A stretch of 33,894 bases of DNA from an uncultured Clostridia bacterium (GCA_934778205.1 CAKVOD010000008.1:1-33894); one strand, 5' to 3'. Shown: positions 7,260-16,382, numbered from the stretch's first letter. The notes: generated by a model from the sequence alone, not told the origin. Translations and numbers: made by a program.

Positions 7260-7562
7260 GTTCGTTTGCCACTTGTTGTGGCATTTTTTGACGTTTTTAG
7301 TCGGAAAACTACCTCGATTTACAAAGTTTTTCGGTTTTGGGCGTAAAAACTTTGCATTTTTAACAAGTTTTTCGGTTTCAAACGGAAAAACTATTGACTT
7401 TTGAAGTGAAAGACGTGAGTATTTAGGATGCACTACTTAAAGCGCACTAAGCAAAATTGTATTATGCAAAATTGCGCTATGTAAAATTGCGCGGGCAAAA
7501 TGTACTATAAGAAATCTATTATGCAAGAAAAATCGCTATACAAAAATTCCCATACAAAAGAA

Positions 7563-7604
7563 AAAGCCGACACTCACGATTTTGTGAGTGCTGGCTTTTT
7601 AGAC
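7563..7604 (-). terminator. Terminator of the TrbL/VirB6-like gene
   Basis: AAAAAGCC-nn-CACTCAC pairs with GTGAGTG-nn-GGCTTTTT around a 6-nt loop. A T-run follows on both strands. It lies just downstream of the stop codon at 7618. Confidence 0.8.
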
Positions 7605-7617
7605 AGCATATATAATA

Positions 7618-9666
7618 TTAGTCTTTTAGATTTTTATCATCTTTCCAATCTTTCTTATCTTGTTTGAGTTGCGCTTTAACGTCTTTTTTATTCATGCCAT
7701 TAACTTTAATGTATTGACTATATTTACGTTGTTTAGCTTTTGCTTCCAAGATTGAATCGCCTTGTTTGCGAGCGTTATCATATACCGCTTTGTTTCTAGC
7801 GTTGACTTGCTCAGCAGTTTGCTTTGTACCATAGTACTTTTTCATATTAGCACTTTGGTTAGCAGCGTTGCTTGCATATTGTTGCTGTGCCGCTGCTACA
7901 GCCTGCTTGCGTTGTCCTCTATCAGTAGCTGTTCCGCTAGCAATTCTCTTCAATACATTTTGTTTTGAAGCATTTTGTCTAGTAATGGCTAATTGTCCTG
8001 TATTAGGGTCAAGCATTTGGTCTGAAACATTTTTCAATTTAGCCTGTTTGTTAGTAAATGTGTTACTCTTACCACGTAATCTACTTGACAGAGTTTGCTT
8101 GCCTTTGTCATTAGCCAATTGCTCTTTCACAAGTCTGCGCGCCGCGCGTCTGTTAACTTCGCCAGTTTCAACCATACCTTCAGCAGTTGCTTTGTAAGCA
8201 GCCTTTTTATCTTTTTCATCGCGCTTTGCTACTTTAGCCGCTTTACGTGCTTGAACGGCCTGCGGGCTGTAATGACTGTTGTAGGCTTTGGATGCGGCAC
8301 CGTGAACTGCGCTTGCTTTGCTAGCCATACTTGCAGCATTTTTCTTGGCTTCTCCATATGCCTTCTCACCGCGTTCATTAAGTGATGCTGCTTTGCCAGC
8401 AGTTAGCTCGGTGAGCAACGATGTGAAGTCCTTTATCATAAGTGAACCGCACATTATGAACAAGATATGCGCAAACCCATTGAACAGGTCACACGTCAAT
8501 TTGCCATATGTTGCAATTTCATCTGCCGAATAGAACAAGTCTATTTGTTGGAGCATCGGTGCGATGATGAAGAAAAAGTTGAGTGCTACGACTGTACCGT
8601 ACATAATAACTGTGCTTTGAATGAATTTTTGTGCCCAGTTTTTGAACGCACTCCCACCATCTAGTGGCATAAGCGCAATAAATGGTGGCGAGATCGCAAA
8701 CAGCAAGGTGATTTCAAACAGTCTTTGGACTACCCCCATTGCTGCATACAATAGTGTTGTTGTGATGAAGAAACACGACACAAATGCAAACAGCCAGTTG
8801 AATTTGGTCAAATCATAGTAGACAAACACGAGGTTTGTGTTTCGATAATCGAATTGCGAGATTGTGCCCGGCGACTGCTGGTGGAACATAAATTCACATC
8901 CCGCCATTGAGTCGTCGATTGTGAGTTCCCGTGCGTCCACTTTTTGTTGTGATGCAAACGCGCGGTCGACTTTTTCTGCCGCAGTTTTACCTGTTAGAAC
9001 GCCCGTGTTGTCGTCCTGAAAGATGCCAAAGTTCAAGCCCGGTGTGGCGTTCAATGTTGCTGCAAAGTCGCTACTCAACCGGGCGCGGTTTGCGCTCATT
9101 GCACTAGCGGAGAAAACTTCGCCCGAAATTGACACGGCATCCGATATTCTTGTTGCTTGGTCGATTGTTTTTAATAGTCCGTTTGAAACGAACACGCCAA
9201 AGTAGCAAACGATTGGCACGAATATGAATGAGAACAGCGCTTTGAAGGCTTGCCCGATGACGGGTCCAATTGCTGTTTCTTTGGCTTCTTTCGCTTTATA
9301 ATTGTTGCGAATGATTGCTACGAATACTGCCATAAACAGCATCACTACTGCGACGACTATTAGCGAAATCAGTGCGTCGGTAACCGCGGGTTGCTGAAAC
9401 AACCACCACGCGATGTCGCCTGAGATGTTATCTTGCCCGTTATATCGAACTGTATCAAGCCCCGCGATTTTTCTGAACAAGATTTGAACGAAATCAATCA
9501 ATATGAAAAATATTTTCAAGATTTCATACACAAACTTGAGTATGATGCTTACAAAATAGTCGATATACTGACCGATACGGTCGCTAAACCAGTTGGCGAT
9601 GCCACTGAATATGTTGCCGATGCCGTTGACGATGTCGCCGAACAGCCCTAGTACTTGTGACCTCAT
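7618..9666 (-). CDS. TrbL/VirB6-like polytopic membrane protein
   Basis: A 682-residue membrane protein. An amphipathic N-terminus with repeated short hydrophobic turns (residues 1-30) is followed by hydrophobic segments at about 35-65, 98-120 and 143-162, an extracytoplasmic region (about 165-285), and several more segments up to about residue 440. The last 240 residues are soluble and very rich in Lys, Ala and Gln (pI-basic), probably cytoplasmic. The layout matches the VirB6/TrbL-like inner-membrane component of conjugative type IV systems, in particular the family I recall as Mbov_0396 ICE transmembrane proteins. That fits the pilin-like gene at 14830, whose relatives are the Mbov_0395 family. 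GGAGG precedes the ATG. It has its own promoter and terminator. No coupling protein or VirB4-like ATPase lies nearby, so the role in transfer is unproven. Confidence 0.7.
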   Translation of the reverse strand: MRSQVLGLFGDIVNGIGNIFSGIANWFSDRIGQYIDYFVSIILKFVYEILKIFFILIDFVQILFRKIAGLDTVRYNGQDNISGDIAWWLFQQPAVTDALISLIVVAVVMLFMAVFVAIIRNNYKAKEAKETAIGPVIGQAFKALFSFIFVPIVCYFGVFVSNGLLKTIDQATRISDAVSISGEVFSASAMSANRARLSSDFAATLNATPGLNFGIFQDDNTGVLTGKTAAEKVDRAFASQQKVDARELTIDDSMAGCEFMFHQQSPGTISQFDYRNTNLVFVYYDLTKFNWLFAFVSCFFITTTLLYAAMGVVQRLFEITLLFAISPPFIALMPLDGGSAFKNWAQKFIQSTVIMYGTVVALNFFFIIAPMLQQIDLFYSADEIATYGKLTCDLFNGFAHILFIMCGSLMIKDFTSLLTELTAGKAASLNERGEKAYGEAKKNAASMASKASAVHGAASKAYNSHYSPQAVQARKAAKVAKRDEKDKKAAYKATAEGMVETGEVNRRAARRLVKEQLANDKGKQTLSSRLRGKSNTFTNKQAKLKNVSDQMLDPNTGQLAITRQNASKQNVLKRIASGTATDRGQRKQAVAAAQQQYASNAANQSANMKKYYGTKQTAEQVNARNKAVYDNARKQGDSILEAKAKQRKYSQYIKVNGMNKKDVKAQLKQDKKDWKDDKNLKD

Positions 9667-9776
9667 TTTTCCTCCATCCTTAGTGCCTCAAAATTTGCGT
9701 GCACGACTCACACCTAACACTTAGCCGTGACGCGTTTCCGTATTTATATTAAGTTAGTTTTTTACTATACTTAGAT

Positions 9777-9804
9777 ATTATACCAAATTTACAAAAAAAA
9801 TCAA
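9777..9804 (-). promoter_or_regulatory. Promoter of the TrbL/VirB6-like gene
   Basis: TTGATT (-35) and TATAAT (-10) with a 16-bp spacer. The leader is about 100 nt, ending in GGATGGAGG before the ATG. Confidence 0.65.
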
Positions 9805-9831
9805 CCCTATTTGACATATTTTTTCAACTTT

Positions 9832-10095
9832 TTGTGGGAAAGCGCACTGCTACAGGTGCTGTTTGTATGTTTAAGTGTCTTTTGCGGACGGCAAAACGTC
9901 GTTCTTTCTGCTTTTTTACTACTCGATGGCAAACGCCACTGGTGCAGGTACAGTTCCTACACCCAAATGACATACACGGACGGCATAGTTATTTGCATTA
10001 TACTTTCTTTTCTCCTCGGTAGAAAAGCCCACGGCTACAGGTATACTTTGTGCGTTTAAGCATCTTTTGCGGACGGCAAAGTAATGTTCTTTCTA
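9832..10095 (+). repeat. Family B (REP-like) array, three units, plus orientation
   Basis: Units at about 9838, 9927 and 10018 each have a short hairpin (the best is TGGC-AAAC-GCCA), a CAGGTACnGTTCCTAC-like segment and GGACGGCAAA. The array is opposite in orientation to the flanking minus-strand genes. No gene is visible in 9805-10636; the whole spacer is repeats. Confidence 0.65.
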
Positions 10096-10119
10096 TCCTT
10101 TTTACTGCATTATTAAGGA

Positions 10120-10412
10120 AAACCTTATTTTTGTGGTAAGCTACTCTCCCCCTTGTCATTTCGACCGAAAGCGGAAATGCAATTTTCGCTGCAGCGGAGA
10201 AATCTCCCGGAAGGGGTCGCGGTTTTTATGGGCGAAAATGCACCTTGACCGCGTCAGCATCTAAATAATGATATTCCTTTATTTTGCTAGCGCGGTCATT
10301 TAACTGAGTGCCCCATAATGCATCGGGTTGCCCTTCCGGGAGATTTCTCCACTGCAGTGGTGGCTGACGCCCCCACTTTCGGTCGAAATGACAAAGTGGT
10401 AGGTGTCTTACT
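10120..10412. repeat. Family A repeats, head-to-head pair
   Basis: Two copies in inverted orientation are joined by a central palindrome, GACCGCGTCAGCA (10247-10259) and TGCTAGCGCGGTC (10285-10297). Each arm carries the GGAGAAATCTCCCGGAAGG core and the GTCATTTCGACCGAAAG tail. This appears to be the complete element of which other copies are halves. Confidence 0.75.
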
Positions 10413-10560
10413 ACAATCCCAAAATACAAAGTACATTGTGTGCATCTGTCAAACCTGTACTTTGGCATTTGTCACTGGTCAAAATGACAATAAAGATAGT
10501 ACATTGCCACTTTACTAATGGCAATAAAGATAGTACCTTAACATTTTATTAATAACAAAG
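10413..10560. repeat. Decayed family A tails
   Basis: Fragments of the family A tail recur, with AATGACAATAAAGATAGTACnTT twice in tandem, each followed by short CCACTTTACTAATGG-like hairpins. No coding potential is seen. Confidence 0.5.
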
Positions 10561-10618
10561 GGAGCAAATACCTTACCACTAGAATGCAAGTGACTACCAC
10601 TATAATAAGGTTTGCTCC
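10561..10618 (-). terminator. Possible terminator of the lipoprotein gene
   Basis: GGAGCAAA-ta-CCTTA pairs with TAAGG-TTTGCTCC. On the minus strand the hairpin is followed by only a moderate T-rich stretch (CTTTGTTATT), so termination may be weak. Confidence 0.4.
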
Positions 10619-10636
10619 ATTTTGATGCTGGCGCGG

Positions 10637-12829
10637 TTATTCTGTTGTTTCACTGGCGGTGTCGAGTATGGCTTCCATTAGCACAAGGCTGAACGGCAGT
10701 GCGTCCGTTTCGGGAGCAGACTCGACAAGCGATGCACGCAAGGTAACTTCCACAAAGTCGCAGTCGGTAGATGATTCGGTATAATAGTAGTAATTGAGTG
10801 TGGCGTCAAACGAATATGCGATGCGCGCGATATTTTGCATTGTTGCAGTTGTGGCGACAAAGTTGTTCGTAAATTTTGAGAGCGTTATTTCCTTATTCTT
10901 TATTGTATCTATTTTCGGGGTATTATAGTCCTCGAGTGCAAACGACATTTTGTTTGCGACATCCATTGTCAGTTGTTCACCGTCATATTTTTCGACCTTG
11001 CCTGTAAATTCGTTTTTAACTTTTTCTTCGCCTTCGACTTCTGGTGGTTCAATTGAATAATCGACATTTGCAAAAATCTTGTTTTTGCCTTCAAGCACAT
11101 AGCGGTAACCCATTTCTATGTTGATATCATTATTTTTTGCCCAAAATAATGTCATCAGCCCTTGCGCAATGCACGGTTCGGTGCCTTGCTTGAGCATAAG
11201 AACGACACTATAATAGTTTTCTTCGGGCAGAACCAAGATATCGTCGGCGCCGATGTCGATTTTTATATCACAATCCCCAACGTTGCTTGCGGAAACATTT
11301 TGCGCGCGGACGTTGCTTGCACTATTTGATTTTTCGTCACTTTTCTTTAAATTAAACAATTCTTTTGTTGAATAATCTTTATATTCGACGCAATACACTG
11401 TTTGAAAATAAGTTTCGCCATTGTCGTTGTCAAATACAAAATTGTTGGTATTCTTGCTCATTTTTGCGGTTATACTATCAAAAACTGACTGCATAACTGT
11501 ATTTTTTATATCTTTACTCAATGCCCCTGCTGTTTCGTCTGCTACGACAACATTTTCGCCGATGATATATTTCTCGACGACTTCGGCAAACATATCAACG
11601 GTGTTATATTCGATATTATTCGAATCAAAATAGTTTTCGTCAAAGCCGAGTTTGCCTTGATAGGTCAGCCAATTTTCGTAGTGTTCAAAAAATGCGATGT
11701 CGTCCACGTCCTCGGGGTTGCCGTCAAATGTTGTGGTCGCAAACGTGTGCGTTTCAAGCAATTTTAGTGCGAGGTAGTTTGCGAATTTATCAACGTACTG
11801 GTTCAAAAATTCGTTGGCGGTTGGCGTGCTAATTGCACTTGTGCCGATTTCGTATGAAATGCTGTTATCGGTATTCACGCTCCCCAAAAACGAGATTGTG
11901 GACACGCCCAAAATATGCCCTGCTATATACTGTGGATTTTCGATTTGTGTGCCTGTGCCATCGTCGATTGTTGGTTGGTTGACAATATTGCTAGGGTCAT
12001 AGTAAGGGTTATTCATTGTGACGACAAATGCGACGCCTGAATCATTGAGGTTGCGCAAAAATGGATATGCTTTGCTTGGAACTGGGGTTGCGGTTTCAAA
12101 ACTAATGTTTGTTGCAGTATTAAAATCGACATAGACACTGCCATTGTCGTATACTGCTGTGCCCTGCCCTACAAATGGGTTTGTTGCGGTCAATGTGGTT
12201 GTTGTTTCGGTGACGCTTGCATTGATTGCGTTTTTGTTTGTTTTATAATCTCCGTTTTCCACGATTGTAAACGCGTCATATTCGACACTACCATACAAGT
12301 TATTGTTCAAGACAAGCCCATTGTCGATGCCGAGTCCATAATTTTTTGAAATGTCGGCAAGGATAAGGCGCGCGAGCGCGCGATATTGATTGACATAATT
12401 ATATATCCACACTGCACGGCTGACATATGTTTCGTCGACGCCGAGTTCGGCGTTTGATTTGACAAACTCGGTGGGGTCAAGCGTTGCGTTTGTTTTTAAG
12501 TGTTCGCTTATGCGCGCATAGGTTGCTTCAAACTTTGCGTCTTGCAGGGTTTCTACGGTGTGCGCGGAGCCGTCATATGCGACTTTGACGCCGAGCAGGT
12601 TTTCATAACACGCGGATATGTCCACTCCGTCTTTGCCGATGTCCTGCTTTGAGTCGTCATTTCGTTTGCCGTCGGGATACAGAACGAATCCGCCACCACC
12701 TATGGTTGTATTGCTGTTGGTATTGCTGTTGCCACCACTGCCGATGTTTGGAAATGAACAGCCTGAAAACATAACTGCTATTGCTGTTATTAGCGTTGCG
12801 ATTATTCCTAATTTTACTTTACTACTCAT
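10637..12829 (-). CDS. Large lipoprotein of unknown function
   Basis: A 730-residue protein with a lipoprotein signal peptide: Lys near the N-terminus, a hydrophobic stretch (residues 6-20) and the lipobox FSGC with Cys24 as the lipidated residue. A Gly/Asn/Ser-rich linker follows (residues 28-50), and the rest is an exported soluble region of mixed alpha/beta composition with no domain I recognise. I start at 12829, where AAGGAGAG precedes the ATG; an in-frame start 24 codons earlier lies inside a family B repeat and would mask the signal peptide. The gene lies between the TrbL-like and HipA-like genes in the conjugation-like group. An extracytoplasmic partner of that membrane system is possible but is only inferred from position. 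Confidence 0.75.
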   Translation of the reverse strand: MSSKVKLGIIATLITAIAVMFSGCSFPNIGSGGNSNTNSNTTIGGGGFVLYPDGKRNDDSKQDIGKDGVDISACYENLLGVKVAYDGSAHTVETLQDAKFEATYARISEHLKTNATLDPTEFVKSNAELGVDETYVSRAVWIYNYVNQYRALARLILADISKNYGLGIDNGLVLNNNLYGSVEYDAFTIVENGDYKTNKNAINASVTETTTTLTATNPFVGQGTAVYDNGSVYVDFNTATNISFETATPVPSKAYPFLRNLNDSGVAFVVTMNNPYYDPSNIVNQPTIDDGTGTQIENPQYIAGHILGVSTISFLGSVNTDNSISYEIGTSAISTPTANEFLNQYVDKFANYLALKLLETHTFATTTFDGNPEDVDDIAFFEHYENWLTYQGKLGFDENYFDSNNIEYNTVDMFAEVVEKYIIGENVVVADETAGALSKDIKNTVMQSVFDSITAKMSKNTNNFVFDNDNGETYFQTVYCVEYKDYSTKELFNLKKSDEKSNSASNVRAQNVSASNVGDCDIKIDIGADDILVLPEENYYSVVLMLKQGTEPCIAQGLMTLFWAKNNDINIEMGYRYVLEGKNKIFANVDYSIEPPEVEGEEKVKNEFTGKVEKYDGEQLTMDVANKMSFALEDYNTPKIDTIKNKEITLSKFTNNFVATTATMQNIARIAYSFDATLNYYYYTESSTDCDFVEVTLRASLVESAPETDALPFSLVLMEAILDTASETTE

Positions 12830-12837
12830 ATTCTCTC

Positions 12838-12962
12838 CTTGCGACGGGGTGGCAAACGCCACGGTTACAGATTGGGGGGCACTATCTAGTCTTGAGTGCA
12901 TAGTTATTTGCTATGCACCCAAAACGAGATAGTTCGCGACTGCGCGTGCTGTTCCTACGAAT
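12838..12962 (+). repeat. Degenerate family B (REP-like) elements
   Basis: A perfect GTGGC-AAAC-GCCAC hairpin (near 12849) with a diverged tail containing GGGGGG, then a second remnant ending in GCTGTTCCTACG (12930-12955). It forms the spacer between the lipoprotein and HipA-like genes. Confidence 0.55.
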
Positions 12963-12970
12963 GCTGATAA

Positions 12971-14212
12971 TTAGCGTTCTAATTTTTTGTTGTAAATTGG
13001 GATGTTTCCAAGTTGATTTTCTTTGAGAATTTTATCGACATTCTCATTGAGTGGCTCAAAATATTTAGCGTTTTTAATCTCCTTGTCGAGCATAAAGCAC
13101 GATGCTTTGAACGTTTGTTCTGCCACGTCAATATATATTTCAGGAACAAGTTGTTCATTTGTTGTTGGGTCGAAACTATTTGCATAAAAATCACGGATAT
13201 GATAGAAGTCTACTTGACGTTTAATGTTTTCATAAAAGGCGCGCAATTCTTTGTTGTGTTGCATTTCGTGCGCAAGTTCGCGCATCAAAACGAGTAATGA
13301 ATCTTTTGTGAATGTTTCGCGACGGTCGTTTTCATTTGTGTGAAATTTTGTGTTGGCATCAATCAATGGCGTACGGACTCCAAACATAACATTGTTTTTC
13401 CCACTGCTTAACAAATTGTTTGCGCGTTTTTGTAGCACATTTTCTTGCAAGTCTTTTGTGAGGTAGCCATTAAATGTTTTCGACTTGTTATATGTCGACT
13501 TGAAATTCCAATCGAGTTGTAGCGCTGAACCATAGTCATATATTGGCATAAGTGACATTTTTTTCGTACTTTTATTGACCAAAAAACCGATATTTTCTTC
13601 GTGCATATCGTTCATAACAAACAATCCTTGAATCAGCGCTTGCTTCAGCATATCATTGCGCAGGTTTTTGAGTTCGCTAGAACTGAGGTTGTACAATTCG
13701 TCAAGCGCTTTGACATAGAAATCAACTGTGTGTTGGTACTTAATGGTTTTTCCGTGTTGTGTGTCGTATACAAAATTCAAATATTGGCTTGCAAGGCTTC
13801 TGCCACTGATTTCTTCAAGTTCGCCTGAGCCGACTTTTTTCGTTCTACCTTTGATTACATCTGAGCTTAGCGTTGCATACGCTGTTTCATCACTTGGCAA
13901 GATGCAAATTGCGGGCAAATATTTGACGTGCGCAAAACTGATTGAGTCTAGTACTTTGGTCATTATGAGCTCGCCATCGATGGAATAACGCATATTGCTG
14001 AGTTTGCACAGTAGTGCGGTGTCTTTGTCCGCGTAGACCCAAAACTTTGGGTGCGCACCTTTATGTTCAATTACAACATCCATACGTTTGTTTTTTGTAT
14101 AGACGTCAAATTCACATTCGCGCAAGATTGCGACGCCCACTCTTTCCATTGTTTCGGGACCTGTGACGTTTGCTATTGTCATTACGGTTGGCTTTTGTGC
14201 GTTAAAATTCAT
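12971..14212 (-). CDS. HipA-like kinase, first of two
   Basis: A 413-residue protein with the signature of the HipA / PI3-4-kinase-like protein kinase fold: a candidate ATP-binding Lys in LLCKL (residue 70), a helix Glu in GELIMTKVL (81), the catalytic segment NDMHEEN (Asp202, His204, Asn207) and the metal-binding Asp in LMPIYD (226). This matches the DxHxxN and PxYD motifs of HipA-type Ser/Thr kinases. The start at 14212 is preceded by AAAAGGTG and is preferred to the ATG eight codons upstream. No HipB-like helix-turn-helix antitoxin lies next to it. Target unknown. The second HipA-like gene at 17064 is only distantly similar. Confidence 0.7.
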   Translation of the reverse strand: MNFNAQKPTVMTIANVTGPETMERVGVAILRECEFDVYTKNKRMDVVIEHKGAHPKFWVYADKDTALLCKLSNMRYSIDGELIMTKVLDSISFAHVKYLPAICILPSDETAYATLSSDVIKGRTKKVGSGELEEISGRSLASQYLNFVYDTQHGKTIKYQHTVDFYVKALDELYNLSSSELKNLRNDMLKQALIQGLFVMNDMHEENIGFLVNKSTKKMSLMPIYDYGSALQLDWNFKSTYNKSKTFNGYLTKDLQENVLQKRANNLLSSGKNNVMFGVRTPLIDANTKFHTNENDRRETFTKDSLLVLMRELAHEMQHNKELRAFYENIKRQVDFYHIRDFYANSFDPTTNEQLVPEIYIDVAEQTFKASCFMLDKEIKNAKYFEPLNENVDKILKENQLGNIPIYNKKLER

Positions 14213-14314
14213 TTGTGTCACCTTTTTACGCCTCATTCCTATGTGCGGTTTGCTTCATTTAGTATGTGCGTTTTCCTTTTATTTAATTATACTCATTTCC
14301 CTTTTCATTGTCAA

Positions 14315-14640
14315 GCGGTGCGATAGCGCACGGCTACAGGTACTGTTCCTACGCTTAATCAACTTTTATGGACGACAAGTTTTTATTTTTTCTATGTCAT
14401 TTTATTCTCGCGGGGCTTGTGCAGGTGTTGTTCCTACAAGTAATTTACATTCGCGGACGGCGCACATTTACGCTTTCAATGCGCCATATCTCTCAATGCG
14501 ATAGCGCACGGCTACAGGTACTATTCCTACGCTTAATCAATTTTTATAGACGGCAAGTTTTTAATTTTTTCTATGCCTTTTTATTCTCGCGGGGCTTATG
14601 CAAATACTATTCCTATGTTTTTCGATGGCAAGGTCTTGTA
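14315..14640 (+). repeat. Family B (REP-like) array, four units
   Basis: Two complete units begin with GTGCG-ATAG-CGCAC (near 14318) and TGCG-ATAG-CGCA (near 14494), each followed by GGCTACAGGTACTnTTCCTAC. They alternate with two diverged units that begin CTCGCGGGGCTT. The pattern is a two-unit cassette repeated once. Sequence 14641-14774 shows no gene. Confidence 0.75.
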
Positions 14641-14774
14641 CTTTCTACTTTTATTATTTCTTATTGGATAGTCACGAATATGCAGTCAAGGCAAACATTG
14701 ACGGAGGGAAACACAATTTATTTATTACACAACAACATTGAATACAATATCATTGACGTTGCTAGAATACAGGC

Positions 14775-14819
14775 ACAAAAAAAGACATAGCACGCAACCA
14801 AAATGTCGCAAACTATGTC
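14775..14819 (-). terminator. Terminator of the pilin-like gene
   Basis: GACATAG (14784-14790) pairs with CTATGTC (14813-14819). On the minus strand it is followed by TTTTTTTG. Confidence 0.65.
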
Positions 14820-14829
14820 ATTATTCTAC

Positions 14830-15222
14830 TTAGCGTCCGAGCATCATTTTCAAGCCAGTAATGACGCCACTCCCTGAGCCGCTACCCTCACCTGATTCAT
14901 CTCCAGCAACATCACCAATCCATTTTGCAATATTGTCGGTAAAGAGTTGAAGAAGTAGGATGAGTGCAATCATTACTACTAGAGCGATAACAGCGTTGAT
15001 AAGGCGCTTTTTCGCTTCGTCTCTTGCATCTGTCGTTTCTGCCCTTGCAAGTTTCACGCCAAGCACAATTGCATATATCATACCCGCAGTACCAACAATA
15101 ATCAAAATTGGTATCAAAGCAGAACCCAACACTTCAAGTACAGGGTTCAAGAACGCCCACTGCGAATTGCTGTCAATCTTTGTGATCATTAGTTGTGAAA
15201 ACATTGTTAGTAGTTCTGACAT
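14830..15222 (-). CDS. VirB2/TrbC-like pilin of a conjugation-type system
   Basis: A 130-residue protein with two hydrophobic helices (about 33-57 and 74-95) joined by a charged loop, ARAETTDARDEAKKRLI, which is typical of Gram-positive pilin-like conjugal transfer proteins (the family I recall as Mbov_0395). A Gly/Ser/Glu-rich segment (105-119) and a short C-terminal helix follow. There is no classical cleavable signal sequence, only a short N-terminus. GGAGG precedes the ATG. It has its own promoter and terminator, so it may be expressed at a different level from the TrbL-like protein, as expected for a major subunit. Function in transfer is inferred from family and neighbours only. Confidence 0.7.
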   Translation of the reverse strand: MSELLTMFSQLMITKIDSNSQWAFLNPVLEVLGSALIPILIIVGTAGMIYAIVLGVKLARAETTDARDEAKKRLINAVIALVVMIALILLLQLFTDNIAKWIGDVAGDESGEGSGSGSGVITGLKMMLGR

Positions 15223-15299
15223 TATTTTTCCTCCGTTTTTGTTCCAAAGATATTTTTTGCATAATTGAAAAAAATATACAAAAATTATCTTTCAAGCCC

Positions 15300-15328
15300 A
15301 TTATACCATTATTATTTGTCAAAAGCAA
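15300..15328 (-). promoter_or_regulatory. Promoter of the pilin-like gene
   Basis: TATAAT (-10, 15300-15305) with TTGCTT (-35, 15323-15328) at 17 bp. A TTGACA also sits 11 bp upstream of the -10, too close to be the -35. The rest of the spacer to 15640 is very AT-rich, with two TAACCCCTnAAAAA direct repeats and no gene. Confidence 0.6.
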
Positions 15329-15639
15329 ACAAATCATAGCATTTTTCGCGCTTTTCCCATTTTTTTCTAACCCCTAAAAAAGACGGAAAAAATCGCATAA
15401 CCCCTGAAAAATCTAATCATTATTATTTTTTTCAAACAATAATTTATAATTATGGCTTTATTTTAGCACATAAAAATTTTTTTTCCAACCATTTTCGACA
15501 TATTTTTTAAAAAAAATTAATAAATTAAAAACTAAAGCATTCAACAAATTTATTTTTTATCAAACCACTAATATATTTTTCAGCAAAAGAGATATTTTTA
15601 TAATTTAAATTGTTGAAATTTTTTATAATTTGTTTGTCG

Positions 15640-15694
15640 TCTATGAATGTAAATTAAACGTAGGAATAGTACCTGTAGCAGGCGCTATCGCACC
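15640..15694 (-). repeat. Single family B (REP-like) unit
   Basis: It begins directly after the TAA stop codon of the membrane-protein gene with GGTGCG-ATAG-CGCC, then GCTACAGGTACTATTCCTAC and a GACGACAAA end. The stem is slightly imperfect. Confidence 0.7.
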
Positions 15695-16285
15695 TTAGAT
15701 TTTGCCGTCAACAGCATATGCAAGAATAAGGAAACCACCAACAAGCGTGCCGATTGCAAGTGCGACGCTAAAAATACCAACAAAAAGGTCTAACCACTTC
15801 AATTTTTTAGCGCGACGACGTTCCTCAAGTTCAACCGCTTTTGCGTCCGCTTCAGAAGTGTCGCCATAAACCATATTTTCCAAAGACGCATTTTCAACTG
15901 TGCCGTTCGTGCCTTTTGCTTTTTGAGCATCAAGTTTTGCCTCTTTTTCCGCACGCTTTTTCTTCTTTTTGTCTGAAGCCTTTGCCAAAAAGCCTTCAAG
16001 TGTGCCAGTTATTGCACAAATAAAGCCAAAAATTGCGTACACTAGACTATATTCAATTGCCGTAACTACCACTCCAAACGCAAATAGCGTCACAAGAAAC
16101 GCTGCAACGAAATTATCCCCGCCCCACAGCGTCATCGACCAATATTCCAACCCAAGCCCAATGCCAATAAACAAAATTTGCGTCATAAGCGCAATTACCC
16201 TGCCTAGCGCGTTTTTGCTATAGTTGTAGCCGTCGCGAAAGTGCCTGTCGTGAAAAGAAAATAACCAACCCCAAAATCCTGACAT
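15695..16285 (-). CDS. Four-helix membrane protein of unknown function
   Basis: A 196-residue protein with hydrophobic segments at about residues 31-48, 58-75, 78-98 and 166-190. Between the third and fourth lies a 60-residue highly charged region (Lys-rich 104-125, then acidic and Arg-rich to 163), probably cytoplasmic. I do not recognise a family. The start at 16285 has AAGGAGAA upstream, better than the in-frame start 18 codons earlier. It lies immediately upstream of the pilin-like gene but is separated from it by about 470 AT-rich bases and a REP-like unit. A link to the conjugation-like proteins rests on position only. Confidence 0.7.
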   Translation of the reverse strand: MSGFWGWLFSFHDRHFRDGYNYSKNALGRVIALMTQILFIGIGLGLEYWSMTLWGGDNFVAAFLVTLFAFGVVVTAIEYSLVYAIFGFICAITGTLEGFLAKASDKKKKKRAEKEAKLDAQKAKGTNGTVENASLENMVYGDTSEADAKAVELEERRRAKKLKWLDLFVGIFSVALAIGTLVGGFLILAYAVDGKI

Positions 16286-16355
16286 AATTTTTCTCCTTAA
16301 TTTATATTTGTAGCAACGCGCGTTCAATGCTTGTCGCACGCTACTTCACGATTAC

Positions 16356-16382
16356 ATTATAGCATATCTCTTAAAAATATGG
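16356..16382 (-). promoter_or_regulatory. Extended -10 promoter of the four-helix membrane protein
   Basis: TGC-TATAAT on the minus strand (hexamer at 16356-16361) is an extended -10 box. The -35 region is poor. Confidence 0.5.

Noticed and set aside
7158..7433. Minus-strand ORF of 91 codons upstream of the ATPase gene
   Set aside because: It spans the ATPase promoter and palindrome and lacks a ribosome binding site.
12830..12901. Upstream start for the lipoprotein (24 extra residues)
   Set aside because: It lies in a family B repeat, lacks a ribosome binding site and would bury the lipoprotein signal peptide; the ATG at 12829 has AAGGAGAG.
7618..15222. Complete integrative conjugative element
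   Set aside because: Only pilin-like and VirB6-like proteins are seen; there is no integrase, relaxase, coupling protein, VirB4 ATPase or attachment-site repeat.
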